From SMXL01 sp964527795 (GTDB lineage Bacteria; Bacteroidota; Rhodothermia; Rhodothermales; UBA10348), in contig CAZGOS010000163.1 of the NCBI GenBank assembly GCA_964527795.1, forward strand, positions 1 to 7,138: 7,138 nt of DNA. The letters run 5' to 3'. A program made the translations under genes and the position numbers. Below the pieces are notes generated by a model. It did no database searches and was not told the DNA's origin. It saw only the letters and a program-made list of their open reading frames with translations. Shown piece after piece: positions 1 through 5,517 of the stretch (its first letter is position 1; each line of letters opens with the position of its first letter).

Positions 1-219
1 TTTTTCTTCTCGTTCGATAAGGAAGATGCGATCGGCATGTTGTTCGGCCAACGAGGAGACGACTCGGGCTGTGCCGTCAGGCGATCCGTCGTCCACTACC
101 AGCACGCTCAGTTCGCCCGGCAACTGCATGACGACGGAAACCACGGCCTCGATATTATCCGCCTCGTTGAAGGTCGGAATGATTACCAGCGTGTTTGAAT
201 TGGATGAAACTGTTTGCAC
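1..219 (-). CDS. Polyprenol-phosphate mannosyltransferase, GT2 family (N-terminal part, cut by left edge)
   Basis: Only the first 73 residues are visible; the reading frame is open to the window edge. They form the start of a GT-A fold: a hydrophobic strand and nucleotide-binding segment LVIIPTFNEADNI (residues 11-23), then LVVDDGSPDGTA (residues 40-51). The VDDGSPDGT signature is typical of the DPM1/polyprenol monophosphomannose synthase branch of GT2, which moves mannose (or another hexose) from a nucleotide sugar to a polyprenyl phosphate at the inner membrane. The start is GTG at 219, because an in-frame TGA lies at 223-225, one codon (GCG) upstream. No clear Shine-Dalgarno sequence precedes it. 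Family assignment rests on the two motifs; the lipid and sugar specificity, and whether C-terminal membrane helices follow, cannot be seen. It lies on the same strand as the anti-sigma gene but 239 bases downstream, so it is probably a separate transcription unit. Confidence 0.85.
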   Translation of the reverse strand, partial: MQTVSSNSNTLVIIPTFNEADNIEAVVSVVMQLPGELSVLVVDDGSPDGTARVVSSLAEQHADRIFLIEREEK

Positions 220-458
220 CGCTCAAGAAGTTGCTTGTGCCCGACACATGAATATGGTCAGGCCCGAATCTGGTTCAGTGCTTTTCGGGTGAGGTCCGAG
301 CACAGATTTGATTCAATGTTCGATAAAACGGAAGAACCGCGTATACAACAACCCGGGAGAACATTCCTCCCGATTGTGGACAGCAACTCGCCTTCCCGCC
401 ATGAAAGTGCATAAGATACTGCGCATCCGGTTCGGACCGCGCATAGACGGGAAAAGAA
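220..458. other. Intergenic spacer, no gene recognised
   Basis: This spacer lies between the anti-sigma stop and the glycosyltransferase start, both on the minus strand. It holds one short hairpin (354-372, listed separately). Two tiny open frames are present (minus 313-426 and plus 401-466), but neither has a ribosome binding site or a recognisable product. No convincing promoter was found for the minus-strand glycosyltransferase, although one would be expected here. No tRNA-like or other structured RNA was recognised. Confidence 0.6.
354..372 (-). terminator. Weak hairpin downstream of the anti-sigma gene, possible terminator
   Basis: A 6-bp stem (CGGGAG at 354-359 pairing with CTCCCG at 367-372) closes a 7-base loop about 87 bases past the anti-sigma stop. 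On the minus strand it is followed by a T-rich but interrupted stretch (GGTTGTTGTATAC), so it only loosely resembles an intrinsic terminator of the sigma/anti-sigma operon. The stem is short and could be chance. Confidence 0.25.
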
Positions 459-734
459 TCAGTTAAGGCGAATATTATCTCTAAGGAACTCCAGGGTGTG
501 CTCCACCAGGTCCTCGGGTATCTTGAGGTCGCGATCCTCCCTGACCCATTCTATCGTCGTTTTGTACTGCTCGAAGAAGACGCTGCAGTCAGGGCACTTC
601 TCGATATGCGTCCGGAATCTGGCGTGCGTTTTATCCGGAAGTGCGCCTTCCAGATAATCCGCAAGAAAACGGTTCACCTCTTCGCACGAGGGCCCGCGCA
701 TAAATGGTCTGAATAATTTCATCACTGGGTTCAT
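459..734 (-). CDS. Zinc-finger anti-sigma factor, soluble
   Basis: This 91-residue protein carries the zinc-associated anti-sigma (ZAS) signature: HIEKCPDC (H43, C47, C50 in the H-x3-C-x2-C pattern), with C17 (in SCEEV) in the place of the usual upstream zinc ligand. Such proteins bind their partner ECF sigma factor and block its access to RNA polymerase; some release it on oxidation of the zinc cysteines. There is no transmembrane segment, so it should act in the cytoplasm and, unlike many ECF anti-sigmas, lacks an extracytoplasmic sensor part. It follows the sigma gene by 26 bases on the same strand, the usual partner arrangement. I chose ATG at 734 because AAGGTG sits 5 bases upstream; an in-frame TTG one codon earlier is too close to that site. 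Whether it senses redox or another signal is unknown. Confidence 0.85.
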   Translation of the reverse strand: MNPVMKLFRPFMRGPSCEEVNRFLADYLEGALPDKTHARFRTHIEKCPDCSVFFEQYKTTIEWVREDRDLKIPEDLVEHTLEFLRDNIRLN

Positions 735-746
735 CAACTCACCTTG
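735..746 (-). promoter_or_regulatory. Ribosome binding site of the anti-sigma gene
   Basis: On the minus strand AAGGTGAG lies immediately before the in-frame pair TTG-ATG. The AAGGTG core is 5 bases from the ATG at 734 but only 2 bases from the TTG at 737, so it favours the ATG start. Confidence 0.55.
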
Positions 747-760
747 AGGGCGATTCCATT

Positions 761-1354
761 TTATAAACGATTGTCAAGAAGCGTCCTGAGCGCTTGCCGT
801 GCTCTGTGAAGTCGGACGCGAACGGCCCCGCTACTAATATTCAGCATGTTTGCAACATCTTCGGTTGAATGCTCTTCAATATCACGCAGAATCACGACGG
901 TTCGATAATCATCCGGAAGCTGGTCAATCGCTTCATGCACGATGCGCCTCCGTTCTGATTTTTCCGCAAGCTGTTCGGGATTCCACCTCTCGAACGTCTG
1001 GGCGAACATCCCACGCGAAAACGTAGGTTGCATGCGGTCGATGTCATGATCGTCAAGCGCACTTAACCGTCTTGATTTCCGCAAGGACGCCCTTGCCAGA
1101 TTTATTCCGATGGCGTAGAGCCACGTTGTGAGCTTCGATTCCCGCCGAAATGTATCAAGACGCTTAAACGCCTGGAGAAACGTCTCCTGCATGATGCTCT
1201 CCGCTTCATCCTCATCGCTAAGAATGCGCATGATGACACGAAAAAGGCGAGAACTCTCGTTTACAACGAGTTGCTCGAAAGCCTTAGGATCACCCTGCAG
1301 CAGGGCTTCGAGATCTATATCGGCTCGGTTTGAATGATCACGCGATGGCTTCAC
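761..1354 (-). CDS. ECF-type RNA polymerase sigma factor (RpoE-like)
   Basis: This 197-residue protein has the two-domain build of extracytoplasmic function sigma factors. Region 2 spans about residues 25-95 and includes the core-binding and -10 recognition helices, with IMQETFLQAFKRLDTFR (54-70), the conserved TTWLYAIGINLAR (76-88) and a basic end (RKSRR). A fairly long linker (about 97-134) follows. Region 4 spans about 135-192 with a helix-turn-helix, EEHSTEDVANMLNISSGAVR (160-179), for -35 recognition. There is no region 1.1 or 3. The start is GTG at 1354; the frame runs back to a TGA at 1406-1408 without a better start, and no clear Shine-Dalgarno sequence is visible. The anti-sigma gene directly downstream makes an operon with it. 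The sigma gene is divergent from the pyruvate dehydrogenase genes across a 349-base region. ECF sigma factors commonly activate their own promoter, but the regulon cannot be read from sequence. Confidence 0.92.
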   Translation of the reverse strand: MKPSRDHSNRADIDLEALLQGDPKAFEQLVVNESSRLFRVIMRILSDEDEAESIMQETFLQAFKRLDTFRRESKLTTWLYAIGINLARASLRKSRRLSALDDHDIDRMQPTFSRGMFAQTFERWNPEQLAEKSERRRIVHEAIDQLPDDYRTVVILRDIEEHSTEDVANMLNISSGAVRVRLHRARQALRTLLDNRL

Positions 1355-1436
1355 TCTGCATAGATGAGTAGTCCGGGTGATATGAACGTTACAAGTTAGC
1401 AGTTTTCAGGATCGAATCGAACATCTTCTGAAGAAG

Positions 1437-1453
1437 CTCACAGGCATTGTGAG
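1437..1453. promoter_or_regulatory. Inverted repeat CTCACA-N5-TGTGAG
   Basis: A perfect 6-bp inverted repeat with a 5-base centre (GGCAT) lies 83 bases upstream of the sigma start and is followed by the AT-rich GGATTAAATTATG. The size and spacing suit a dimeric regulator's operator, but no such regulator is in the window, and a dyad of this length can arise by chance. Confidence 0.3.
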
Positions 1454-1471
1454 GGATTAAATTATGCGAGG

Positions 1472-1483
1472 ATGTAGCTACAT
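1472..1483. promoter_or_regulatory. 12-bp perfect palindrome ATGTAGCTACAT
   Basis: This uninterrupted 12-base palindrome lies 118 bases upstream of the sigma start, next to the shorter palindrome TCATGA (1485-1490). It could be a binding site for a symmetric regulator; no function can be assigned. Confidence 0.25.
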
Positions 1484-1587
1484 GTCATGATATCTAAACC
1501 GAGATCTCATTAACCGACGCGCATCTGAGCGTTGAATGTCGTATCATGCGGGCCCGAAAACGCCCGGGAGCCTTACCTGATCACTGA

Positions 1588-1616
1588 ACGAACGGACCGG
1601 TTATTATACCGTTCGT
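1588..1616. promoter_or_regulatory. 8-bp inverted repeat with AT-rich centre, possible bidirectional promoter or operator
   Basis: ACGAACGG (1588-1595) is the exact reverse complement of CCGTTCGT (1609-1616), separated by 13 bases (ACCGGTTATTATA). Because of the symmetry, each strand reads GAAC-N16-CGTT, the spacing of known ECF promoters such as the sigma-W type (AAC-N16-CGT). On the minus strand the centre also contains a perfect TATAAT (1608 down to 1603), with no good -35 at normal spacing. ATCA (1580-1583) and TGAT (1616-1619) could extend the dyad across a small bulge. It lies 88 bases before the E1 alpha start and 234 bases before the sigma start. An operator, a hairpin in a leader, or an ECF-dependent promoter are all possible. 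Confidence 0.4.
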
Positions 1617-1621
1617 GATGT

Positions 1622-1654
1622 TTGACGGTTTTTTCCGGCGTCATTCTCAATTTG
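1622..1654 (+). promoter_or_regulatory. Candidate Bacteroidota-type promoter for the pdh operon
   Basis: TTG at 1622-1624 and TCAATTTG at 1647-1654, separated by 22 bases, match the TTG-N17-23-TAnnTTTG pattern reported for Bacteroidota housekeeping promoters except for one base (C for A at 1648). Transcription would begin near 1661, leaving a leader of about 40 bases before the E1 alpha start. Short AT-rich patterns of this kind are common, so support is modest. Confidence 0.3.
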
Positions 1655-1692
1655 GGCACACGCGGCAACAGCGGGCACATTTTTTCAGTCAT

Positions 1693-1702
1693 AGGGAGCA
1701 GG
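1693..1702 (+). promoter_or_regulatory. Ribosome binding site of the E1 alpha gene
   Basis: AGGGAG (1693-1698) followed by AGG (1700-1702) lies just ahead of the ATG at 1704. The 5-base spacing from AGGGAG supports this start, and therefore the long basic N-terminal extension of the protein, over any later start. Confidence 0.6.
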
Positions 1703-1703
1703 A

Positions 1704-2879
1704 ATGCCAAAAGAGACTCAGCGAACCGAAAGTCGGTCCAAGGCCGCGAAGCAAAAGACGAATGGCGACACAAAACGGCGAGACCGGAACGCGAGGCCGA
1801 AGCCTGAAGCGACAGCGAATGACGGTTTTCCGGAAGATCTGATCATATCGCTCACCGTCGAAACATATCCGGCCGGCAAGTACGATCACAAAGATCTCGG
1901 ACTGGAGGATGAAGAAGTCCTGGACATGTATCGAAGCATGCTGCTTCAACGACGGTTCGAAGAACGGGCTGCACAGATGTACGGCAAACAGAAAATCGCC
2001 GGTTTCCTGCATCTGTATATTGGTCAGGAAGCTGTTTCGACGGGCGCAGCAACGGCGATTGAAATCGGATCCGACTCTGTTATCACAGCGTATCGGGACC
2101 ATGGACTCGGACTCGCTCTCGGAATGTCGGCGGACGAGTGCATGGCCGAGTTGTACGGTAAGACCACGGGCTGTTCCAGAGGCAAAGGGGGCTCGATGCA
2201 CTTCTTCTCGAAAGAGTGCCGATTATTCGGTGGTCATGGAATTGTCGGTGCGCACGTCCCGGTCGGTGTCGGCATTGCTTTCGCACACAAGTACAAGGAA
2301 GATGGCGGCTTGTGTCTGACGTTTTTTGGAGACGGAGCCGTTGGTCAAGGTGCCGTTCACGAGGCAAGTAATCTCGCATCGCTGTATGAATTGCCGATCA
2401 TATTCATCATCGAGAACAACGAGTACGCGATGGGTACCGCCGTTCACCGCGCTTTTGCCGAGACACAGTTCACCTATCATGCCGTGAGCTACGACATGCC
2501 GGCTGCGATCGTTGACGGCATGGATGTCTTCAGCGTAATCAAAGCCATCCAGGACCATGCGAAACTTGCGCGCGAAGGAAAGCCTTCTCTGCTTGAGATT
2601 CGTACGTACCGCTATCGGGGCCACTCGATGAGCGATCCGCAGAAGTACCGGACGAAAGAAGAGCTGGAAGGAAAGAAAAACGACGATCCGATTTTGCGAC
2701 TGAAAGCCTACCTGCTCGAGAAAAAGATGAGCACGAACGAGGCGCTCGATGCTATTGACGACGAGGTAAAAGGCGTCGTGCTGCGATGTGTAGAATTTGC
2801 TGAGGAAAGCCCCGATCCCGACCTGGATGCGATTTACGAAAACATTTACGAAGAGCACGATTACCCATTCCTGGCGTGA
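1704..2879 (+). CDS. pdhA: Pyruvate dehydrogenase E1 component, alpha subunit
   Basis: With E1 beta this subunit decarboxylates pyruvate on thiamine diphosphate and passes the acetyl group to the lipoyl arm of E2. The 391-residue protein shows the alpha-chain hallmarks: HLYIGQEA (103-110), YRDHG (130-134), the cofactor and Mg-binding motif GDGAVGQG (209-216) through ENNEYAMGT (237-245), and the loop RYRGHSMSDP (303-312), which in mitochondrial enzymes is phosphorylated. YRYRGHSMSDP fits pyruvate dehydrogenase better than branched-chain dehydrogenase. Residues 1-40 are a disordered-looking extension with 12 Lys/Arg and 6 Asp/Glu; the conserved fold begins near residue 50. It is the first gene of an operon with E1 beta 54 bases downstream and then E2. 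A strong hairpin starts at its stop codon. Confidence 0.95.
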   Translation: MPKETQRTESRSKAAKQKTNGDTKRRDRNARPKPEATANDGFPEDLIISLTVETYPAGKYDHKDLGLEDEEVLDMYRSMLLQRRFEERAAQMYGKQKIAGFLHLYIGQEAVSTGAATAIEIGSDSVITAYRDHGLGLALGMSADECMAELYGKTTGCSRGKGGSMHFFSKECRLFGGHGIVGAHVPVGVGIAFAHKYKEDGGLCLTFFGDGAVGQGAVHEASNLASLYELPIIFIIENNEYAMGTAVHRAFAETQFTYHAVSYDMPAAIVDGMDVFSVIKAIQDHAKLAREGKPSLLEIRTYRYRGHSMSDPQKYRTKEELEGKKNDDPILRLKAYLLEKKMSTNEALDAIDDEVKGVVLRCVEFAEESPDPDLDAIYENIYEEHDYPFLA

Positions 2880-2915
2880 ACCGGCTCCGGCCTACGATTT
2901 TCGGCGCCGGTTCGC
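2876..2915 (+). other. Strong intercistronic hairpin between the E1 alpha and E1 beta genes
   Basis: The arms GAACCGGC (2878-2885) and GCCGGTTC (2906-2913) pair perfectly. The stem extends outward by a U-G and a G-C pair (2876-2877 with 2914-2915), and inward, past one T/C mismatch, by CCGG/TCGG (2887-2890 with 2901-2904), closing a 10-base loop. It includes the E1 alpha stop codon and ends 18 bases before the E1 beta ATG. No U tract follows, so it is not a standard terminator. It may stabilise mRNA ends or tune the ratio of the two subunits; this role is inferred. Confidence 0.5.
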
Positions 2916-2933
2916 ATTCGCTCAAACATTTTC

Positions 2934-3917
2934 ATGGCAGTACTACAATACAGAGAAGCAATTCGAGCAGCAATGTCGGAGGAAATGAGACGCGATGAGT
3001 CCATCTTTCTCATGGGTGAAGAAGTAGCCGAATACAACGGAGCCTATAAAGTCAGCGAGGGCATGCTGTCCGAGTTCGGATCCAGGCGCGTCATCGACAC
3101 GCCCATTTCTGAAAACGGTTTTGCCGGTCTGGGTGTCGGTGCAGCTATGAACGGGCTCCGACCGATCATAGAATTCATGACCTTCAATTTTTCATTCGTT
3201 GCCATCGATCAGATCGTCAACAACACAGCGAAAATCCGGTACATGTCGGGAGGTCAGTATAAAATTCCGATCGTATTCCGTGGACCGAACGGGGCGGCCG
3301 GCCAGCTCGGCGCCACCCACAATACATCCACCGAATCGATCTACGCTACGTTGCCCGGTATCAAGGTAGTTGCTCCTTCCAATCCAGATGACGCCAAGGG
3401 TTTATTAAAAACAGCGATCCGGGACGATAACCCTGTTCTTTTTCTCGAAAGTGAGGTGATGTACGGAATGAAGGGCGATGTGTCGGAGGAGGAAGATTAC
3501 CTCATTCCCATGGGAAAGGCACGCATCGCCCGCGAAGGCGACGACGTCACCATCGTAGCGCATAGCAAGAGCTACTGGGTTGCGCTTCGCGTTGCGGATC
3601 GCCTGGCGGCGGACGGGTATTCCGCGGAAGTGATTGATCCCCGCACGATTCGTCCACTCGATATCGATACGATCGTCCGGTCCATCAGGCGAACCAACCG
3701 ATGTGTGATCATCGACGAAAGCACCCCGTTCGCAAGCATATCGTCGGAGATCACGTTTCAGATTCAGGAGCGCGCCTTCGATCACCTGGATGCTCCCGTT
3801 GCCCGAATTACGGCGAAGGATACACCGGCACCGTACGCCAGGAACCTCATGGAGCACTACATGCCGGGAGAAGACGATGCGTATGAGGCATGTCGCAACG
3901 TGATGTACCTCTCATGA
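2934..3917 (+). CDS. pdhB: Pyruvate dehydrogenase E1 component, beta subunit
   Basis: This 327-residue protein is a full-length E1 beta: the N-terminal transketolase-type pyrimidine-binding domain (about 1-180) and the C-terminal transketolase domain (about 195-320). Visible family blocks are the acidic segment DTPISENGFAGLGVGAAMNG (55-74), with E60 at the place of the glutamate that activates the thiamine ring; EFMTFNFS (80-87); YMSGGQYKIPIVFRGPNGA (103-121); and PGIKVVAPSNPDDAKGLL (141-158). The C-terminal part has the usual VIDPRTIRPLD (233-243). The family's QHSQ around the active-site histidine reads THNT here (H129 retained). The ATG at 2934 agrees with the family N-terminus; no Shine-Dalgarno sequence is seen, and a hairpin lies just upstream, so translation may depend on the preceding gene. 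It pairs with E1 alpha as an alpha2-beta2 tetramer that docks on E2. Confidence 0.95.
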   Translation: MAVLQYREAIRAAMSEEMRRDESIFLMGEEVAEYNGAYKVSEGMLSEFGSRRVIDTPISENGFAGLGVGAAMNGLRPIIEFMTFNFSFVAIDQIVNNTAKIRYMSGGQYKIPIVFRGPNGAAGQLGATHNTSTESIYATLPGIKVVAPSNPDDAKGLLKTAIRDDNPVLFLESEVMYGMKGDVSEEEDYLIPMGKARIAREGDDVTIVAHSKSYWVALRVADRLAADGYSAEVIDPRTIRPLDIDTIVRSIRRTNRCVIIDESTPFASISSEITFQIQERAFDHLDAPVARITAKDTPAPYARNLMEHYMPGEDDAYEACRNVMYLS

Positions 3918-3983
3918 CTCGAAGAAACCGCGCCGACGTGACTTTTTCAGAACGAACAGATTGAACAGATAGGACAGAAAGAA
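3918..3983 (+). promoter_or_regulatory. Short spacer with ribosome binding site of the E2 gene
   Basis: This 66-base spacer between the E1 beta stop and the E2 start contains AGGACAG (3971-3977), with AGGA 9 bases before the ATG at 3984. GAACAGAT occurs twice (around 3956 and 3963). No terminator or separate promoter is evident, in line with one pdh operon. Confidence 0.4.
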
Positions 3984-5485
3984 ATGGCGATTCCGGTCGA
4001 AATGCCCAAGATGAGCGATACCATGGAAGAAGGTGTCGTGGTTGCCTGGATGGCCGAGGAAGGGCAGGAAGTCTCTGCGGGAGACGTTATTGCTCAGGTT
4101 GAGACCGACAAGGCAACGATGGATCTGGAGGTTTATGATGACGGCGTTCTGCTCAAACAGGTCATCGAAGAAGGAGACGCTGTACCCATCGGCGGTCTGA
4201 TAGCGATCCTTGGAAAGAAGAATGAAGACATAAGCGATATCCTGGCACGCTATTCCGGAAGTGTCGACGGCGCAACTCCCGCACCTTCTGCGGCAGCACC
4301 CGGTGGAACGACGGATGAAGCATCGACTGATACGTCTGTTGAAGCATCGGTTGAAGCATCCGGCGAAGAAATGCGCCCGCAGCCGGTTGGAANNNNNNNN
4401 NNNNNNNNNNNNNNNNNNNNNNNNNNNNNNNNNNNNNNNNNNNNNNNNNNNNNNNNNNNNNNNNNNNNNNNNNNNNNNNNNNNNNNNNNNNNGTTGAAGC
4501 ATCGGTTGAAGCATCCGGCGAAGAAATGCGCCCGCAGCCGGTTGGAAACGTTTCCGTTCCGGGCGGCCGCATGAAATCTTCTCCGCTTGCGAGGAAACTG
4601 GCTCGTGATCACGGGATTGATCTTGCCGGAATTTCAGGGAGCGGTCCCGAGGGGCGCATCATTAAACGTGATATCGAGGCTCGCATCGGCGCGCCGCAAA
4701 TTGAAATACATCACCCGGCGCCCGTGACGGCTCCTGAACCAGCTCCGGTTCAGGCAGCTGCCCGCATAAGAGTTCCATCGGAAGATGGTGGTTACGAAAG
4801 CATCCGCATTTCCCAAATGCGCAAGGCGATTTCTCACCGGTTGGCGGAGAGTAAATTCACGTCTCCACATTTCTACCTCACGGCCGATCTGGCAATGGAG
4901 AAAGCGGTTTCGGCGAGAATAGAAATCAACGAGGTCGGAGCGACACAGGAACTGACCAGGGTGTCTTTCAACGACTTGATCACAAAAGCATGCGCGCTCG
5001 CGCTTCGTGAGCATCGCTGGGCCAATGCTTCGTATCTGGAGGACGAAGGAGAGGTGCGTCTCCACGACGACATTCACGTAGCCATAGCCGTGGCTGTAGA
5101 TGAAGGATTGATTACGCCGGTTATTCGCCATGCTGATCGTAAAGGGTTGGCAGAAATCGCTGCGGAAACGCGCTCACTCGCCGAACGGGCGCGGGCCAGG
5201 GATCTTCAGCCTGAAGAGTATAGCGGCTCGACGTTTACTACGAGTAATCTCGGCATGTTTGGAATCGAGCAGTTTACGGCCATCATCAATCCCCCCAACG
5301 CATGCATACTGGCCATCGGGGCGATTCGAGATGTGCCGGTTGTGTCGGGCGGTGAGGTGATTCCCGGTAAACGGATGAAAGTGACGCTTTCCTGCGACCA
5401 CAGGATTGTCGATGGTCTGAGCGGTGCGGAATTTCTCGCTACCGTAAGAAGCTATATCGAAGATCCGCTTGCTATGTTGTTGTAG
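3984..5485 (+). CDS. pdhC: Pyruvate dehydrogenase E2, dihydrolipoamide acetyltransferase (interrupted by a 100-N gap)
   Basis: E2 is the core of the complex: it carries acetyl groups on a lipoyl-lysine and transfers them to CoA. Residue numbers here assume the duplicated 55 bases around the gap are collapsed, which gives an intact 448-residue protein. Order: one lipoyl domain (about 1-78) with the lipoylated lysine K43 in VETDKATMD; an Ala/Pro/Glu-rich linker with VEAS repeats; a peripheral subunit-binding domain (about 146-183, SSPLARKLARDHGIDLAG to GRIIKRDIEARI); a second linker; and the catalytic domain (about 218-448) with FTTSNLGMFG and the active-site DHRIVDG (H421, D425). Read literally, the 100 N bases put the two halves in different frames, so automatic callers would report a lipoyl fragment and a separate acyltransferase starting at the ATG at 4526. 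The E3-binding partner gene is not in this window. Confidence 0.92.
4314..4361 (+). repeat. Degenerate 12-base repeat in the E2 linker (DEAS/VEAS)
   Basis: Three related units, GATGAAGCATCG (4314-4325), GTTGAAGCATCG (4338-4349) and GTTGAAGCATCC (4350-4361), encode DEAS, VEAS and VEAS in the flexible linker after the lipoyl domain. The last two are adjacent and lie inside the 55-base sequence duplicated around the assembly gap. In-frame gain or loss of units would be tolerated in such a linker. Confidence 0.6.
4338..4392 (+). repeat. Left copy of the 55-base sequence flanking the assembly gap
   Basis: These 55 bases end exactly where the N run begins and are identical to 4493-4547, which start exactly where it ends. 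Both copies are in the same E2 reading phase. Identity of a contig's end with the next contig's start, over a fixed length, is what de Bruijn graph contigs show when they share a k-mer. Confidence 0.9.
4393..4492. other. Assembly gap, 100 N
   Basis: Exactly 100 undetermined bases, the conventional length for a scaffold gap of unknown size. It falls in the linker region of the E2 gene. Because the flanks overlap by 55 identical bases, the true gap is probably negative (an overlap), not 100 bases of missing sequence. Confidence 0.95.
4493..4547 (+). repeat. Right copy of the 55-base sequence flanking the assembly gap
   Basis: Identical to 4338-4392. Its reading phase continues directly into the subunit-binding domain of E2. 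Merging it with the left copy removes 155 positions in total and leaves a continuous frame from 3984 to 5485. Confidence 0.9.
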
Positions 5486-5505
5486 CACCTGGTTGTTGTA
5501 ACACC
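5476..5505 (+). repeat. Tandem direct repeat across the E2 stop codon
   Basis: GTTGTTGTAGCACC (5476-5489) recurs as GTTGTTGTAACACC (5492-5505), 13 of 14 bases identical with a 16-base period. The first unit contains the E2 stop TAG (5483-5485); the second carries TAA at the equivalent place. It probably arose by local duplication at the end of the gene. Confidence 0.6.
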
Positions 5506-5517
5506 CGGCTTCGAATT

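Larger units (their letters stand above)
1355..1703. promoter_or_regulatory. Divergent intergenic region between sigma factor and pdh operon
   Basis: This 349-base stretch has no supported gene and must contain the promoters of the sigma/anti-sigma operon (minus) and the pdh operon (plus). It is rich in dyad symmetry: 1437-1453, 1472-1483, an 8-base palindrome GAGATCTC at 1501-1508, a weak CGGGC/GCCCG stem at 1549-1566, and the strongest at 1588-1616. The main ones are listed separately. Open frames running through it in several directions look like chance. Confidence 0.7.

Noticed and set aside
313..426. Minus-strand 37-codon open frame in the spacer upstream of the glycosyltransferase
   Set aside because: No ribosome binding site, no recognisable family, and composition like random translation of the spacer.
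401..466. Plus-strand 21-codon open frame ending just inside the anti-sigma 3' end
   Set aside because: Very short, no ribosome binding site, opposite to the anti-sigma gene; basic composition alone is not evidence of a peptide.
735..737. TTG at 737 as the start of the anti-sigma gene
   Set aside because: Only 2 bases from the AAGGTG ribosome binding site; the adjacent ATG at 734 has better spacing and start codon.
1355..1393. TGTAAC on the minus strand (1393-1388) as an ECF -35 element just before the sigma gene
   Set aside because: At 16 bases spacing the -10 position reads CTAC and does not match CGTA or CGTC; too weak to call a promoter.
1689..2858. Long open frames on the minus strand opposite E1 alpha and on other frames
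   Set aside because: They overlap strongly conserved pdh coding sequence and their translations match no family; they are shadows of the real genes.
4493..4574. Lys/Arg-rich C-terminus formed by reading the lipoyl fragment through the N run
   Set aside because: It is an out-of-frame reading caused by the arbitrary 100-N gap length.
4526..5485. A separate short acyltransferase gene starting at ATG 4526
   Set aside because: This Met is inside the duplicated flank and corresponds to residue 130 of the rejoined E2; the frame is continuous with the lipoyl domain once the overlap is collapsed.
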